Shown here piece by piece: positions 1-8,424 of a stretch of DNA of 17,713 nucleotides. Made by a program: the position numbers and the translations under genes. Below the pieces are notes generated by a model. The model was not told the DNA's origin, did not search any database, and was given only the letters and a program-made list of their open reading frames with translations. How positions within the stretch are numbered: position 1 is the first letter of the stretch; every line of letters starts with the position of its first letter. The DNA lies in NCBI GenBank assembly GCA_033720735.1, contig JAWWBX010000065.1, positions 1 to 17,713 of the forward strand. The letters run 5' to 3'. The DNA is from B8-G4 sp033720735. GTDB lineage: Bacteria; Bacteroidota; Bacteroidia; Chitinophagales; Saprospiraceae.

Positions 1-1547
1 GTGTTGGTGTTGACCGTCGTTCCGGAGATCGACACACCACCCAGGCTCGTTGGATCACGGTAGAAGGACAGACGCTGTGGGAAGATCCCCGTGGTGCGCA
101 GCGTGTACTGGTCAGCACCGGCGCGGAGTGACAACCGCAGGTTGTGCTCGTTGTTGGTAAACAGGCGCACATTTGCGGTTGCACCGCCGATAAAGCGGTT
201 GATCTTTTCGCGGTTGGTGATCAGAGCAACCGTTTCGAGGACGTTCGACCCCACACTTGGGTTGGCTGGATAGTTGCCATCCTCGTCCGGGAAGAGATCG
301 TCCCACGGCCTGGTAAAGGCAAGTGCATAACCGATCGTGGTATTGGTATTCCCATTGTTGAAGAATCCACGGTCGGCCGTCGAGTTGACGTAGTTGCTGG
401 TCACGTCGAGATCGAGCCAGTCATTGAACTTGTGATCGACGTTCAGACGCAATGATGCCTTTTCATAACCGGTATTGTCGACGATCCCGTCATCATGTTT
501 GAAGGTACCGGCCACGAGGTATCTGGTGTTGACAGATCCGCCATAGATCTCGAGGCGGGTGGTGGCGAGCAGGTTGGTGTTATCGTAGAGTTCTGCCTCA
601 TAGTCTGTCGCGCCATTCTGATTAAACTTGTTGGCGTCGGCGTCTCCGAAGACCTCACGCACCTTGGCCTCCGTCCAGCCGCGCGTGCCTAATAGTTGCG
701 TTGGCTGCGAGAAGCCGATACTCTGGGACAACGACACCCGTGTGTCGCCTGCACGTCCACGCTTGGTCTTGATGATGACCACACCTCCGGCAGCACGTGA
801 TCCGTAGATCGCTGCGGCAGAGGCACCCTTCAGGATCTCAATGCTCTCGATGTCTTCGGGATCGATATCCGCGATACGGTTGGACGCATCATCCTGATTG
901 GTCGACGTGTTACCACCGCCAGCAGCGGCAGAAACGATGTTCGTTCCCAGGGAGACGGTCGAGTTGTCGAGGTAGATCCCGTCGATGATATACAGCGGCT
1001 GCTGGTCACCGAAGATAGAGGTCACACCTCTCAGCTTGACGGACATACCACCCCCGGGAGCACCCGAGTTGGATCGGATCTCCGCACCTTTGAACTTTCC
1101 GTACAAGGCCCCATCCATGGTAGGCTGGGAAGTGACACCGGTCAGTTCCCTGGCATCGATACTCGCTACGGAGTTGGCCAGGTTACTGCGCTTGACATTA
1201 GTGGCCAGTCCGGTGACGATGACCTCATCGAGTTGGGTCGACGCTTCAAGCATCGTGATCTGAAGCGGACCGTCACTGCGAGAGACAGACACCGAGGCCG
1301 ACTGATAGCCCACATAAGAAAATTCGAGGACCGCCGAGGTGCCCGGTAATTCGATGGAAAAGCGACCATCGATGTCCGTAACGGCACCCGCCGTGCTGCC
1401 CTTGACACTGATGCTTACTCCGATGAGGGGCTCTCCACCGGAGTCGGTCACGGTGCCGGATGCGGTAAACTGCGCATCAGCATTCTGAGCTGCCATCAGC
1501 AGCAATGCCATGACCAGGGCTGGCAAGTTGTAAAGCATTCGTTTCAT
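1..1547 (-). CDS. SusC/RagA-family TonB-linked outer-membrane receptor, N-terminal part (3' end outside window)
   Basis: This is an outer-membrane transporter of the SusC/RagA family, which works with a SusD-type lipoprotein to import oligosaccharides or peptides using TonB energy. About 515 codons are visible and the C-terminal barrel runs off the left edge. Reading down from 1547 it begins MKRMLYNLP with a signal peptide ending near NADA|QF. A carboxypeptidase-like regulatory (CNA-B-like) domain follows at about residues 27-100. The plug domain carries the SusC signature: GAPGGGMSVKLRG, then QPLYIIDG near residue 187, then IESIEILKGASAAAIYGSRA and GGVVIIKTKRG. The barrel starts near residue 240. 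The frame is open throughout. A susD gene would be expected beyond the left edge. The substrate cannot be inferred. No Shine-Dalgarno is seen; TAAATTTC (minus strand, 1580-1587) is a weak candidate -7 box. Confidence 0.95.
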   Translation of the reverse strand, partial: MKRMLYNLPALVMALLLMAAQNADAQFTASGTVTDSGGEPLIGVSISVKGSTAGAVTDIDGRFSIELPGTSAVLEFSYVGYQSASVSVSRSDGPLQITMLEASTQLDEVIVTGLATNVKRSNLANSVASIDARELTGVTSQPTMDGALYGKFKGAEIRSNSGAPGGGMSVKLRGVTSIFGDQQPLYIIDGIYLDNSTVSLGTNIVSAAAGGGNTSTNQDDASNRIADIDPEDIESIEILKGASAAAIYGSRAAGGVVIIKTKRGRAGDTRVSLSQSIGFSQPTQLLGTRGWTEAKVREVFGDADANKFNQNGATDYEAELYDNTNLLATTRLEIYGGSVNTRYLVAGTFKHDDGIVDNTGYEKASLRLNVDHKFNDWLDLDVTSNYVNSTADRGFFNNGNTNTTIGYALAFTRPWDDLFPDEDGNYPANPSVGSNVLETVALITNREKINRFIGGATANVRLFTNNEHNLRLSLRAGADQYTLRTTGIFPQRLSFYRDPTSLGGVSISGTTVNTN

Positions 1548-1692
1548 ACTTCATGTTTTACTTGTGAATAGTTATCTGAGAAATTTATGTTCAATAGATG
1601 ATACCCACGGGGTGATGACTTGTCGGTAAAGCGGGCAGGAAGATGTTATCTGGTAGTTGTTCTGTATCAAAACGCCGATGACGATCCGATCG

Positions 1693-1723
1693 TTGTTTCA
1701 CGCGCCGACGAAGGTTATCTTTA
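1693..1723 (+). promoter_or_regulatory. Candidate Bacteroidota-type promoter upstream of sucA
   Basis: TTG at 1693-1695 is followed after 20 bases by TATCTTTA at 1716-1723. This matches the Bacteroidota -33/-7 arrangement (TTG, then TAnnTTTG) except for the last base. It would give a leader of roughly 105 bases that contains the inverted repeat at 1775-1792. A second, weaker candidate lies closer to the gene: TTTG at 1773-1776, 21 bases, then GTTATTTG at 1798-1805. The rest of the 290-base gap between the divergent SusC-like gene and sucA shows nothing I can name. Confidence 0.4.
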
Positions 1724-1774
1724 CCCCCGGATCGCAAGTTCGGTGTTAAAAGATATGAAAATGACATTGCAATT

Positions 1775-1792
1775 TGTGATCATTAGATCACA
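1775..1792. promoter_or_regulatory. Perfect inverted repeat upstream of sucA, possible operator
   Basis: TGTGATC-ATTA-GATCACA is a perfect 7-base inverted repeat with a 4-base spacer, 45 bases before the sucA start. It resembles a Crp/Fnr-family site in its half-sites (TGTGA...TCACA), but the spacing between those pentamers is 8 rather than the 6 of the E. coli CRP site. It would sit between the elements of the nearer candidate promoter, or in the leader of the farther one. The binding protein is unknown. Confidence 0.4.
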
Positions 1793-1837
1793 TGCAAGTT
1801 ATTTGTCATGTGTAAATATAATGGAATCAGGAGTTAA

Positions 1838-4576
1838 ATGAAGGATTTCTCATACATATTCAATGCCCCAGCTGAGTACATCGATAAATTGTACCACCAG
1901 TATCTCGCAGATCCCGAGAGTATCGAGGCGGGCTGGCGCACCTTCTTCCAGGGATTTGAGTTTGGGCAGCAGGTCAATGGCGACGGCGTTTCTGCTGGTC
2001 AGGCGACGGATGCAGACACGCGCAAGGAGTTTAACGTGCTATCGCTCATTCACGGCTTTCGCACCCGTGGTCACCTGCTTTCCACGACCAACCCGATCCG
2101 GACACGCCGGGACCGCAGGCCCCATCTCAATCTGAATGACTACTACCTCTCCGATGATGACCTTGACCGCCGCTTTACGGCCGGGTGGACCATCGGCCTT
2201 GAGGATGCGACCCTCCGCGACATCATCGACCGGCTGAAGACCATCTACTGCGGAAATATCGGTTTTGAGTTTGCCCACATCGAGAACAACGAAAAGCGCA
2301 AATGGCTGCGTGAGAAGATCGAAAAGCGACCGCTCGAGCCGGACTACGGGCTGGACATCGAGACCAAACGGCGCATCCTGGAAAAGCTGAATGGCGCTGT
2401 CGTCTTCGAAAAGTTCCTGCACACCAAGTATGTCGGCCAGAAACGATTTTCTCTGGAGGGCGGTGAAACGACGATCGCGGCCCTGGATGAAATGATCTCC
2501 ACGGCATCGCGGGCCGGGGTGGAGGAGTTCATCGTCGGGATGGCCCACCGTGGCCGCCTCAATGTCCTGGCCAATACGATGGGCAAGACCTATGAGCAGA
2601 TCTTTAACGAGTTTGAGGGCACGTCGATCCCCGACCTCAGTTTTGGTGACGGGGATGTGAAGTACCATCTCGGATTCTCCTCCCAGATCGAGGCCACCAC
2701 CGGCAAGACTGTGCATCTCAAGCTGGTCCCCAACCCCTCGCACCTGGAGTCTGTCGACCCGGTCGTGGAAGGATTTGCCCGCGCTAAAGCCGATATCCTC
2801 TACGACCGCGATTACGACCGGATCATGCCGATCCTCATCCATGGTGATGCGGCGATCGCCGCTCAGGGGGTCGTGTACGAGGTCGTGCAAATGAGCCAGC
2901 TCGACGGCTACTACACCGGCGGAACCATTCATTTTGTCATCAACAACCAGATCGGTTTTACCACCGACTTTGATGACGCGCGCTCGTCTACGTATTGCAC
3001 AGGTGTCGCGAGCCTGATCCAGGCGCCGGTCTTCCATGTCAATGGAGACGACCCTGAGGCCGTCGTCTTTGCAACCCGGCTGGCCGTCGAGTACCGGCAG
3101 AAGTTCAACAATGACGTATTTATCGACATGGTCTGTTACCGGCGGCACGGGCACAACGAAGGAGACGATCCCAAGTTTACCCAGCCGGAGATGTACCGGA
3201 TCATTCAGAATCATCCCAATCCGCGGGAGATCTATGTAGGCCGGCTTGCCGCACGCGGTGACGTCGAACGCAGTCTGGCCGAGGACATGGAGACCAACTT
3301 CTGGTCTGAGCTGCAGCGCCGGCTCGACATGGTCAAGGAGAAGCCCCTGCCGTATGAATATCAGGAATCGGAGCAGGCCTGGCGTCAGCTCAAAAAGAAT
3401 GTGACAGCCGAGGACTTCGAAACATCTCCCGACACCGGCATCCCGGCAGAGCAACGGGACCACATTCTCCAGCATCTCGTCACCGTGCCGGATGGCTTCA
3501 CGCCGCTGGGCAAATTCAACAGATTGTTGAAAGGGATGCATGGATTGCTCGATGAGAGCAAGCTCGACTGGGCGATGGCCGAGTTGCTGGCGTACGGCTC
3601 GATCCTGATGGATGGCAAGGATGTCAGGATGAGTGGTCAGGACGTCAAGCGCGGAACCTTTTCGCACCGGCATGCCATCCTGTATGATGCGAAGTCCTAT
3701 CAGGCTTACAATCGCCTCAGTGGTCTCAGTGAGCAACAAGGTCGCTTCATGATCTACAACTCGCTGCTTTCCGAGTTTGGGGTGCTTGGCTTTGAGTATG
3801 GCTATTCACTGGCCACGCCGGATTCTCTCGTCATCTGGGAGGCGCAGTTCGGTGACTTCTATAATGGTGCGCAGACCATCGTTGACCAGTACATTTCCGC
3901 GGCGGAAAGCAAATGGCGCAGGATGAGTGGTCTGGTCATGCTGTTACCGCATGGGTATGCCGGGCAGGGACCTGAGCACAGCAGTGCGCGCCTAGAGCGC
4001 TTCCTGCAGCAGTGTGCCGAGTTCAACCTCACGGTGGTCAACCTCACGACACCTGCCAATTTCTTCCACGTACTGCGTCGCCAACTGATCCGGCCCTTCC
4101 GCAAGCCACTGATCGTGATGTCACCTAAGTCACTCCTGAGGCACCCTCTGTGTGTTTCATCGTTTGAGGTCTTCGAGGATGGTCAGACCTTCAACGAGTA
4201 TTATGACGATCCGGAGGTAGGCGAGAAAACCGGGTCACTGCGCAAAGTGCTGCTCTGCAGCGGTAAGGTGTATTATGACCTGCTTAAAACGAAAAAGAAG
4301 GACGGGCATGACGATGTGGCGATCGTGCGCATCGAACAACTGTATCCGATTCCGAAGCGGGTGTTGCAGACACTGGAAGACCGATACGGCCAGGCCAGGG
4401 TGGTGTGGGTACAGGAGGAACCGGAGAACATGGGGGCGTGGACCTACATTCGCGGCCTCTTGCCATTTCAGGATCTGCAAGTCGTGGCGCGCAAGGCAAG
4501 CGCTTCACCGGCAACCGGTTTCAAGAAAGTCCATGACAAGCAGCAGGCCGATCTGATCGAACGGGCGTTTGCCTGA
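1838..4576 (+). CDS. sucA: 2-oxoglutarate dehydrogenase E1 component
   Basis: Thiamine-diphosphate-dependent E1 (EC 1.2.4.2) of the TCA cycle. It decarboxylates 2-oxoglutarate and passes the succinyl group to the lipoyl arm of E2. The 912-residue length is close to the E. coli enzyme (933). Visible motifs in order are the N-terminal FNAPAEYIDKLY helix, IHGFRTRGHL at 71-80, GMAHRGRLNVLANT from 234, LVPNPSHLESVDP near 296-308, the cofactor site GDAA at 336-339 with NNQIGFTT at 369-376, RRHGHNEGDDP at 435-445, the pyrimidine-domain stretch EAQFGDFYNGAQ, HGYAGQGPEHSSARLERFLQ, and C-terminal VVWVQEEPENMGAW. The start at 1838 is supported by AGGAG at 1829-1833 and by the family N-terminus. No sucB follows; the next gene is convergent, 6 bases away. 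A palindrome and candidate promoters lie upstream. Confidence 0.98.
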   Translation: MKDFSYIFNAPAEYIDKLYHQYLADPESIEAGWRTFFQGFEFGQQVNGDGVSAGQATDADTRKEFNVLSLIHGFRTRGHLLSTTNPIRTRRDRRPHLNLNDYYLSDDDLDRRFTAGWTIGLEDATLRDIIDRLKTIYCGNIGFEFAHIENNEKRKWLREKIEKRPLEPDYGLDIETKRRILEKLNGAVVFEKFLHTKYVGQKRFSLEGGETTIAALDEMISTASRAGVEEFIVGMAHRGRLNVLANTMGKTYEQIFNEFEGTSIPDLSFGDGDVKYHLGFSSQIEATTGKTVHLKLVPNPSHLESVDPVVEGFARAKADILYDRDYDRIMPILIHGDAAIAAQGVVYEVVQMSQLDGYYTGGTIHFVINNQIGFTTDFDDARSSTYCTGVASLIQAPVFHVNGDDPEAVVFATRLAVEYRQKFNNDVFIDMVCYRRHGHNEGDDPKFTQPEMYRIIQNHPNPREIYVGRLAARGDVERSLAEDMETNFWSELQRRLDMVKEKPLPYEYQESEQAWRQLKKNVTAEDFETSPDTGIPAEQRDHILQHLVTVPDGFTPLGKFNRLLKGMHGLLDESKLDWAMAELLAYGSILMDGKDVRMSGQDVKRGTFSHRHAILYDAKSYQAYNRLSGLSEQQGRFMIYNSLLSEFGVLGFEYGYSLATPDSLVIWEAQFGDFYNGAQTIVDQYISAAESKWRRMSGLVMLLPHGYAGQGPEHSSARLERFLQQCAEFNLTVVNLTTPANFFHVLRRQLIRPFRKPLIVMSPKSLLRHPLCVSSFEVFEDGQTFNEYYDDPEVGEKTGSLRKVLLCSGKVYYDLLKTKKKDGHDDVAIVRIEQLYPIPKRVLQTLEDRYGQARVVWVQEEPENMGAWTYIRGLLPFQDLQVVARKASASPATGFKKVHDKQQADLIERAFA

Positions 4577-4582
4577 TCCGGG

Positions 4583-5254
4583 TTACTGATATCCGTTGTA
4601 GACGATGACGGAAAACCCGTACATCGCAAACTTTTCGCGCATGGGTCGCGGCCCTTCCGCAACGCTGTTGGTCAGCGACTCGTAGAGTGGCGTAATATCG
4701 TACTGACCCCAGTTGACACGGAAGTAGGGTTGCAGCGCCAGGGTTACAACCCCATCGCTTGGAAAGGTATAGGTCAGTGAAAAATCACTGCTGAAGAGAT
4801 TGTCCTTCATCGAGTCGTCCTGATCCGGCTCCACAAAATTCTGTTTGATGCGCAGGAAGTTGTAGTCCAGGGAGCCTCCGATGCTGACCGGGCCGAGGTG
4901 TCCGTACAGCCCGGTGGAGATGGCCTGAAACTCGTAGGTGAGCTGATTTTCGTAGGGTGTCCCATCTATAAAGTTGCCCGTGGCCTTTTGCATGTTGCGC
5001 TGCAGTTTCCAACCGAACTCATAGGAGACGTTGCGGTTGCGTTGCCGCACACCCAACTCAAAGCCGTGCAGGGACTTCAGCGGACGAAAAATGGTGGAAT
5101 AACTATCGTTCAGCAGGTTGTGCTGCTGGATGATCGCATCATGAACGGGGGCATCCAGAATACCTAGACGATAACCTACTTTGAGGTTGAATTGGGCGTC
5201 GGTGCTATGGATAACCAACCCCAGCACAAGTGCCGTACAGAACAGGCGCCACAT
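4583..5254 (-). CDS. Secreted protein of unknown function, probable small outer-membrane beta-barrel
   Basis: A 223-residue protein with a clear signal peptide (MWRLFCTALVLGLVIHSTDA|QF). I do not recognise a named family. After the signal it shows alternating polar/hydrophobic stretches rich in Tyr, Phe and Gly (FNLKVGYRLGI, VSYEFGWKLQ, QLTYEFQAISTGLYGHLG, VSIGGSLDYNFLRI, SDFSLTYTF, TLALQPYFRVNWGQYD), consistent with membrane-spanning beta-strands, and it ends MYGFSVIVYNGYQ. Outer-membrane location is inferred from these strands and from phylum context. Its stop (TAA) lies 6 bases from the sucA stop. On the minus strand upstream, TTG, 21 bases, then TATTTTG (5288-5294) is a weak promoter candidate. 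Nothing suggests a functional link with sucA. Confidence 0.85.
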   Translation of the reverse strand: MWRLFCTALVLGLVIHSTDAQFNLKVGYRLGILDAPVHDAIIQQHNLLNDSYSTIFRPLKSLHGFELGVRQRNRNVSYEFGWKLQRNMQKATGNFIDGTPYENQLTYEFQAISTGLYGHLGPVSIGGSLDYNFLRIKQNFVEPDQDDSMKDNLFSSDFSLTYTFPSDGVVTLALQPYFRVNWGQYDITPLYESLTNSVAEGPRPMREKFAMYGFSVIVYNGYQ

Positions 5255-5370
5255 GGGAACTCAGGTTAGTTGACAGGTCAAATTAGGCAAAATATCGGTG
5301 ATATCCATGCAAAATCAACCATGCCGGTCACCAAGTGAATTCTTGCTAATTTGCGGCAAACGACACCTGA

Positions 5371-7269
5371 ATGGCCAAGCCCACGTCACGCCGTAAGTCA
5401 GGACGCAAAAAGAAACGTACGATCGACCCGTTTGCTAGTGGATTCTGGGCGAAACACTGGCGGGAAGCCGTGATACTGTTCGGCGCGTGCGTGGCCCTGT
5501 ATACCATGACCCTGCCGTACGAGTTTGTCCTGGACGATCAGATCGTCATCAAGGACAACAACTTTACCAAGAAAGGGCTGGGAGGCATTCCGGAGATCTT
5601 TGCCCACGACAGTTTTACGGGGTATTTCGGCGAGCAGAAGGACCTGGTGGCCGGCTCTCGCTACCGTCCTCTGTCACTGGCCATGTTTGCGGCAGAGTAT
5701 GAACTGGTGGGTGAGGCGACCTGGCTCTATCACCTGGTCAACAGCGTCTGCTATGGCCTCTTGTGCTTACTCATCTTCCGGGTGTTGTCGGTCCTCCTGA
5801 TCAGGCACCGGAGTGAGCGCTGGTATCTGGCGATCCCGTTTTTGGCGACCCTGCTGTTTGCCTTGCACCCCGTGCACACCGAGGCCGTTGCCAACATCAA
5901 GGGCCGCGACGAAATCCTCGCCATGCTGGGTGCCGTCGGGGCGCTTTACGCCGTCCTGCGGTATGTATACCGGCGTTCACTGCCCTGGCTGCTGGCTTCG
6001 GGACTCATCTTCTTTCTCGGTCTGCTGGCCAAGGAGAATACCATTACGTTCCTGGCTGTCATTCCCCTGGCGCTCTACTTCTTTACCGATACCCGGCTGC
6101 CGAAGTGGGCGGTTTGTATCGTTCCGGCGGTGGTCGCCACCGTTGCGTATCTGGCTGTTCGCATCAGTGTGATCGGATATTTGTTTTCGGAAAACACCAG
6201 CAGTGATCTGCTCAACAACCCGTTCCTGGGTATGACCACCGGACAACATTCGGCCACCGTGATGTACACGCTGGGCGAATATGTGCGTCTGTTGGTGTTT
6301 CCGCACCCCCTGACCCACGACTATTATCCATATCACGTGCCGGTGATGGACTGGGGCCAGGCGGGCACCCTGATCTCGCTGCTGATCTACCTCGTTCTGG
6401 CTGTAGTAGCTCTTGCAGGACTGCGCCGCAAATGGATCATTTCGTTTTGCATCCTGTACTTTGTCGCCACGCTGTCGGTGGTATCGAATGTCTTCTTCCC
6501 GATCGGCACCTTCATGAATGAGCGGTTTGCCTTCATGCCCAGCCTGGCCTTTTGTCTGGCCTTGCCATACTACCTGATGCGTCTGCGTGAGCGCCATCCA
6601 CGCTGGCAATGGGTTGCTGTGGCAGTGCTGGGGCTGTATGTGGCTGGCTTTGCTGCCAAGTCGGTCCACCGGATACCAACGTGGCGAAACGCGCTGAGCC
6701 TCAACACTTCAGGGATCGCTGTCAGTAAGAACAGTGCCCGTGCCAATTGCTTTTACGGTACCGCATTGTACAATGAGGCCCTGAAAGTAGACGACCGCGA
6801 AGAGCGGCTCAGGATCGTCGAAGAAGCCGATGCCTATGTGAGCAAGGCCTTGTCGATCATCCCCAACTACTTGAGTGCCAACCAGATGAAAAGCGGGTTG
6901 ATCGCCGAGTACTACCGGTACGATCGCGATCTGGACAAGCTGCTGAAGGGTTTTGAGGAGGTCCTGTCGAGGAAGCCGAACGTAGCATACATTCAGCAAT
7001 ACATGGAGTACCTCAACAACCGTGGGCGCGACGTGGAGAAACTTCTGGATTGGTACTACCGGGTCGGTTATGAGATCCTCTCCAAACAAGTACGCCGCTA
7101 TGATTACGCCCATATCTATCTCAATTACGGACTTCAGCTGGATCCCAACAATGCCCTGATCAACTGGGCGATCGGCAGGAACTACCTGGTTTGGGGCGAC
7201 CCGCAACGAGGGAATCAGTTCCTGGAAAAGGCCTATCAACTGGATCCGGCATTGCGCCAACGGGAATAG
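5371..7269 (+). CDS. TMTC-like multi-pass membrane glycosyltransferase (GT-C type) with C-terminal TPR repeats
   Basis: A 632-residue inner-membrane protein. After a basic N-terminus (SRRKSGRKKKR) come roughly ten hydrophobic segments up to about residue 430, then a soluble helical region (about 440-632) with TPR-like repeats, clearest at the C-terminus (WAIGRNYLVWGDPQRGNQFL). The first extracytoplasmic loop has the acidic pair D55-D56 (FVLDDQIVI), as in GT-C transferases using lipid-linked sugars. HPVHTEAVANIKGRDE at 166-181, LRLLVFPHPL-like sequence at 306-314, and NERFAFMPS at 383-391 match what I recall of the TMTC/DUF1736 family, whose animal members O-mannosylate proteins. Bacterial members are mostly annotated only as TPR proteins. 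It probably leads an operon with dprA (33-base gap). Donor and acceptor are unknown; transferase activity is inferred from family resemblance. Confidence 0.85.
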   Translation: MAKPTSRRKSGRKKKRTIDPFASGFWAKHWREAVILFGACVALYTMTLPYEFVLDDQIVIKDNNFTKKGLGGIPEIFAHDSFTGYFGEQKDLVAGSRYRPLSLAMFAAEYELVGEATWLYHLVNSVCYGLLCLLIFRVLSVLLIRHRSERWYLAIPFLATLLFALHPVHTEAVANIKGRDEILAMLGAVGALYAVLRYVYRRSLPWLLASGLIFFLGLLAKENTITFLAVIPLALYFFTDTRLPKWAVCIVPAVVATVAYLAVRISVIGYLFSENTSSDLLNNPFLGMTTGQHSATVMYTLGEYVRLLVFPHPLTHDYYPYHVPVMDWGQAGTLISLLIYLVLAVVALAGLRRKWIISFCILYFVATLSVVSNVFFPIGTFMNERFAFMPSLAFCLALPYYLMRLRERHPRWQWVAVAVLGLYVAGFAAKSVHRIPTWRNALSLNTSGIAVSKNSARANCFYGTALYNEALKVDDREERLRIVEEADAYVSKALSIIPNYLSANQMKSGLIAEYYRYDRDLDKLLKGFEEVLSRKPNVAYIQQYMEYLNNRGRDVEKLLDWYYRVGYEILSKQVRRYDYAHIYLNYGLQLDPNNALINWAIGRNYLVWGDPQRGNQFLEKAYQLDPALRQRE

Positions 7270-7302
7270 ACGGGACACCCGATCACCTGCAAAACCACCC
7301 AT

Positions 7303-8409
7303 ATGAACCGTTCACCAGACCTTCTCTATCGTATCGCCCTCAAAATGATCCCCCAGGTGGGGGCCGTTACAGCCCGTCATCTTGTCAGTCATTGCGGAAG
7401 CGTCGAAGCTGTGTTCCGGCAGCGTGCAGCGGCACTCCAGCGGATTCCAGGTGTCGGTGCAACCCTGGCCCGGAATATCCTCAGGCGCGAAGTACTGATC
7501 GAAGCGGAAGCGGAACTCCGGCGGGTGATCGAGCACGATATCCAGGTCCATTTTTATCTCGACGCATCCTACCCGCAGCGCTTGATCCACTACAACCAAA
7601 GCCCGATCCTGCTCTACGGAAAGGGCCGGTTGGATTTGAATGCCGCGCGGATGGTGGCCATCGTAGGGACGCGCCAACCCACCCCCTATGGTATTGCTGC
7701 CTGTGAGCAAATCATCAGGGATCTGTCAGAGTATGGCCCCACGGTGATCAGTGGACTGGCCTACGGCATCGACGTGACTGCACATCGCGCAGCGCTGCAG
7801 TACGGATTACCTACGATCGGGGTGTTGGGCAGCGGATGCGGGCGGGTCTATCCGCAGGCACACCGCAAACTAGCCCTGCGCATGATGCCATCGGGGGGGC
7901 TGGTGACAGAGTTTGACTATCTGACTGGTCCGGACAAGGAGAATTTCCCGGCGCGCAACCGCATTGTCGCCGGTATGGTCGATGCTGTCATCGTCGTCGA
8001 ATCAGGCAGATCCGGAGGGTCGATGATCACGGCGGAGTTTGCCAATGTCTTCCACAAAGATGTCATGGCAGTACCCGGCCGCGTGAGTGACAGCCGGTCG
8101 CAGGGCTGCAACCTGCTCATCCGTGAGCACAAGGCCCATTTGATCACCAACGGTCAGGATGTTGCGGCATTGCTTGGCTGGGACCAGCAAACGGCAGATT
8201 CCGGGGGACATCAGCGGGAAATGTTTCCGGATCTCGACGAGACCGAACGACTGATTGTCGAGCTGGTGAGTCTCCACGAGACCATGGAAATTGACGCGCT
8301 TGCGGCGCAGTCCAAATTACCCCTGAGTGAACTTGCCACGGTTTTGTTAAGTTTGGAGTTCAAGGGGATTGTGAAAGCGCTTCCTGGCAAAAGATACCTG
8401 ATCAGATAA
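7303..8409 (+). CDS. dprA: DNA-processing protein DprA/Smf
   Basis: DprA binds incoming single-stranded DNA during natural transformation and loads RecA; it is also kept widely in bacteria not known to be competent. The 368 residues fit the family. An N-terminal helix-hairpin-helix-like region (about 12-60, with IPQVGAVTARHL and IPGVGATLA) precedes the Rossmann-like DprA core. The core shows VGTRQPTPYG at 121-130, SGLAYGIDVTAHRAAL at 150-165, GVLGSGCGRVYPQAH near 173-187, FPARNRIVAG at 215-224, SGRSGGSMITAEFA near 234-247 and AVPGR at 256-260. A C-terminal winged-helix-like domain covers about 305-368. It lies 33 bases after the glycosyltransferase gene and 15 bases before the phosphatase gene, so co-transcription is likely. 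No other competence genes are in view. Confidence 0.97.
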   Translation: MNRSPDLLYRIALKMIPQVGAVTARHLVSHCGSVEAVFRQRAAALQRIPGVGATLARNILRREVLIEAEAELRRVIEHDIQVHFYLDASYPQRLIHYNQSPILLYGKGRLDLNAARMVAIVGTRQPTPYGIAACEQIIRDLSEYGPTVISGLAYGIDVTAHRAALQYGLPTIGVLGSGCGRVYPQAHRKLALRMMPSGGLVTEFDYLTGPDKENFPARNRIVAGMVDAVIVVESGRSGGSMITAEFANVFHKDVMAVPGRVSDSRSQGCNLLIREHKAHLITNGQDVAALLGWDQQTADSGGHQREMFPDLDETERLIVELVSLHETMEIDALAAQSKLPLSELATVLLSLEFKGIVKALPGKRYLIR

Positions 8410-8424
8410 TCCGATGCTCCATTC

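Noticed and set aside
1620..1841. 73-codon frame starting at TTG and overlapping the sucA start by ATGA
   Set aside because: The overlap looks like translational coupling, but the frame has a rare start, no ribosome site and no recognisable product, and it covers the likely promoter and palindrome of sucA.
2039..3739. 566-codon open frame antisense to sucA
   Set aside because: It lies wholly inside sucA, which has unmistakable E1 motifs. The antisense frame is open because of codon bias in a G+C-rich gene, and its product has no recognisable domain.
5292..5304. Inverted repeat ATATC-GGT-GATAT between 4583-5254 and the glycosyltransferase gene
   Set aside because: Arms are only 5 bases and AT-rich; this is expected by chance in a gap of this size.
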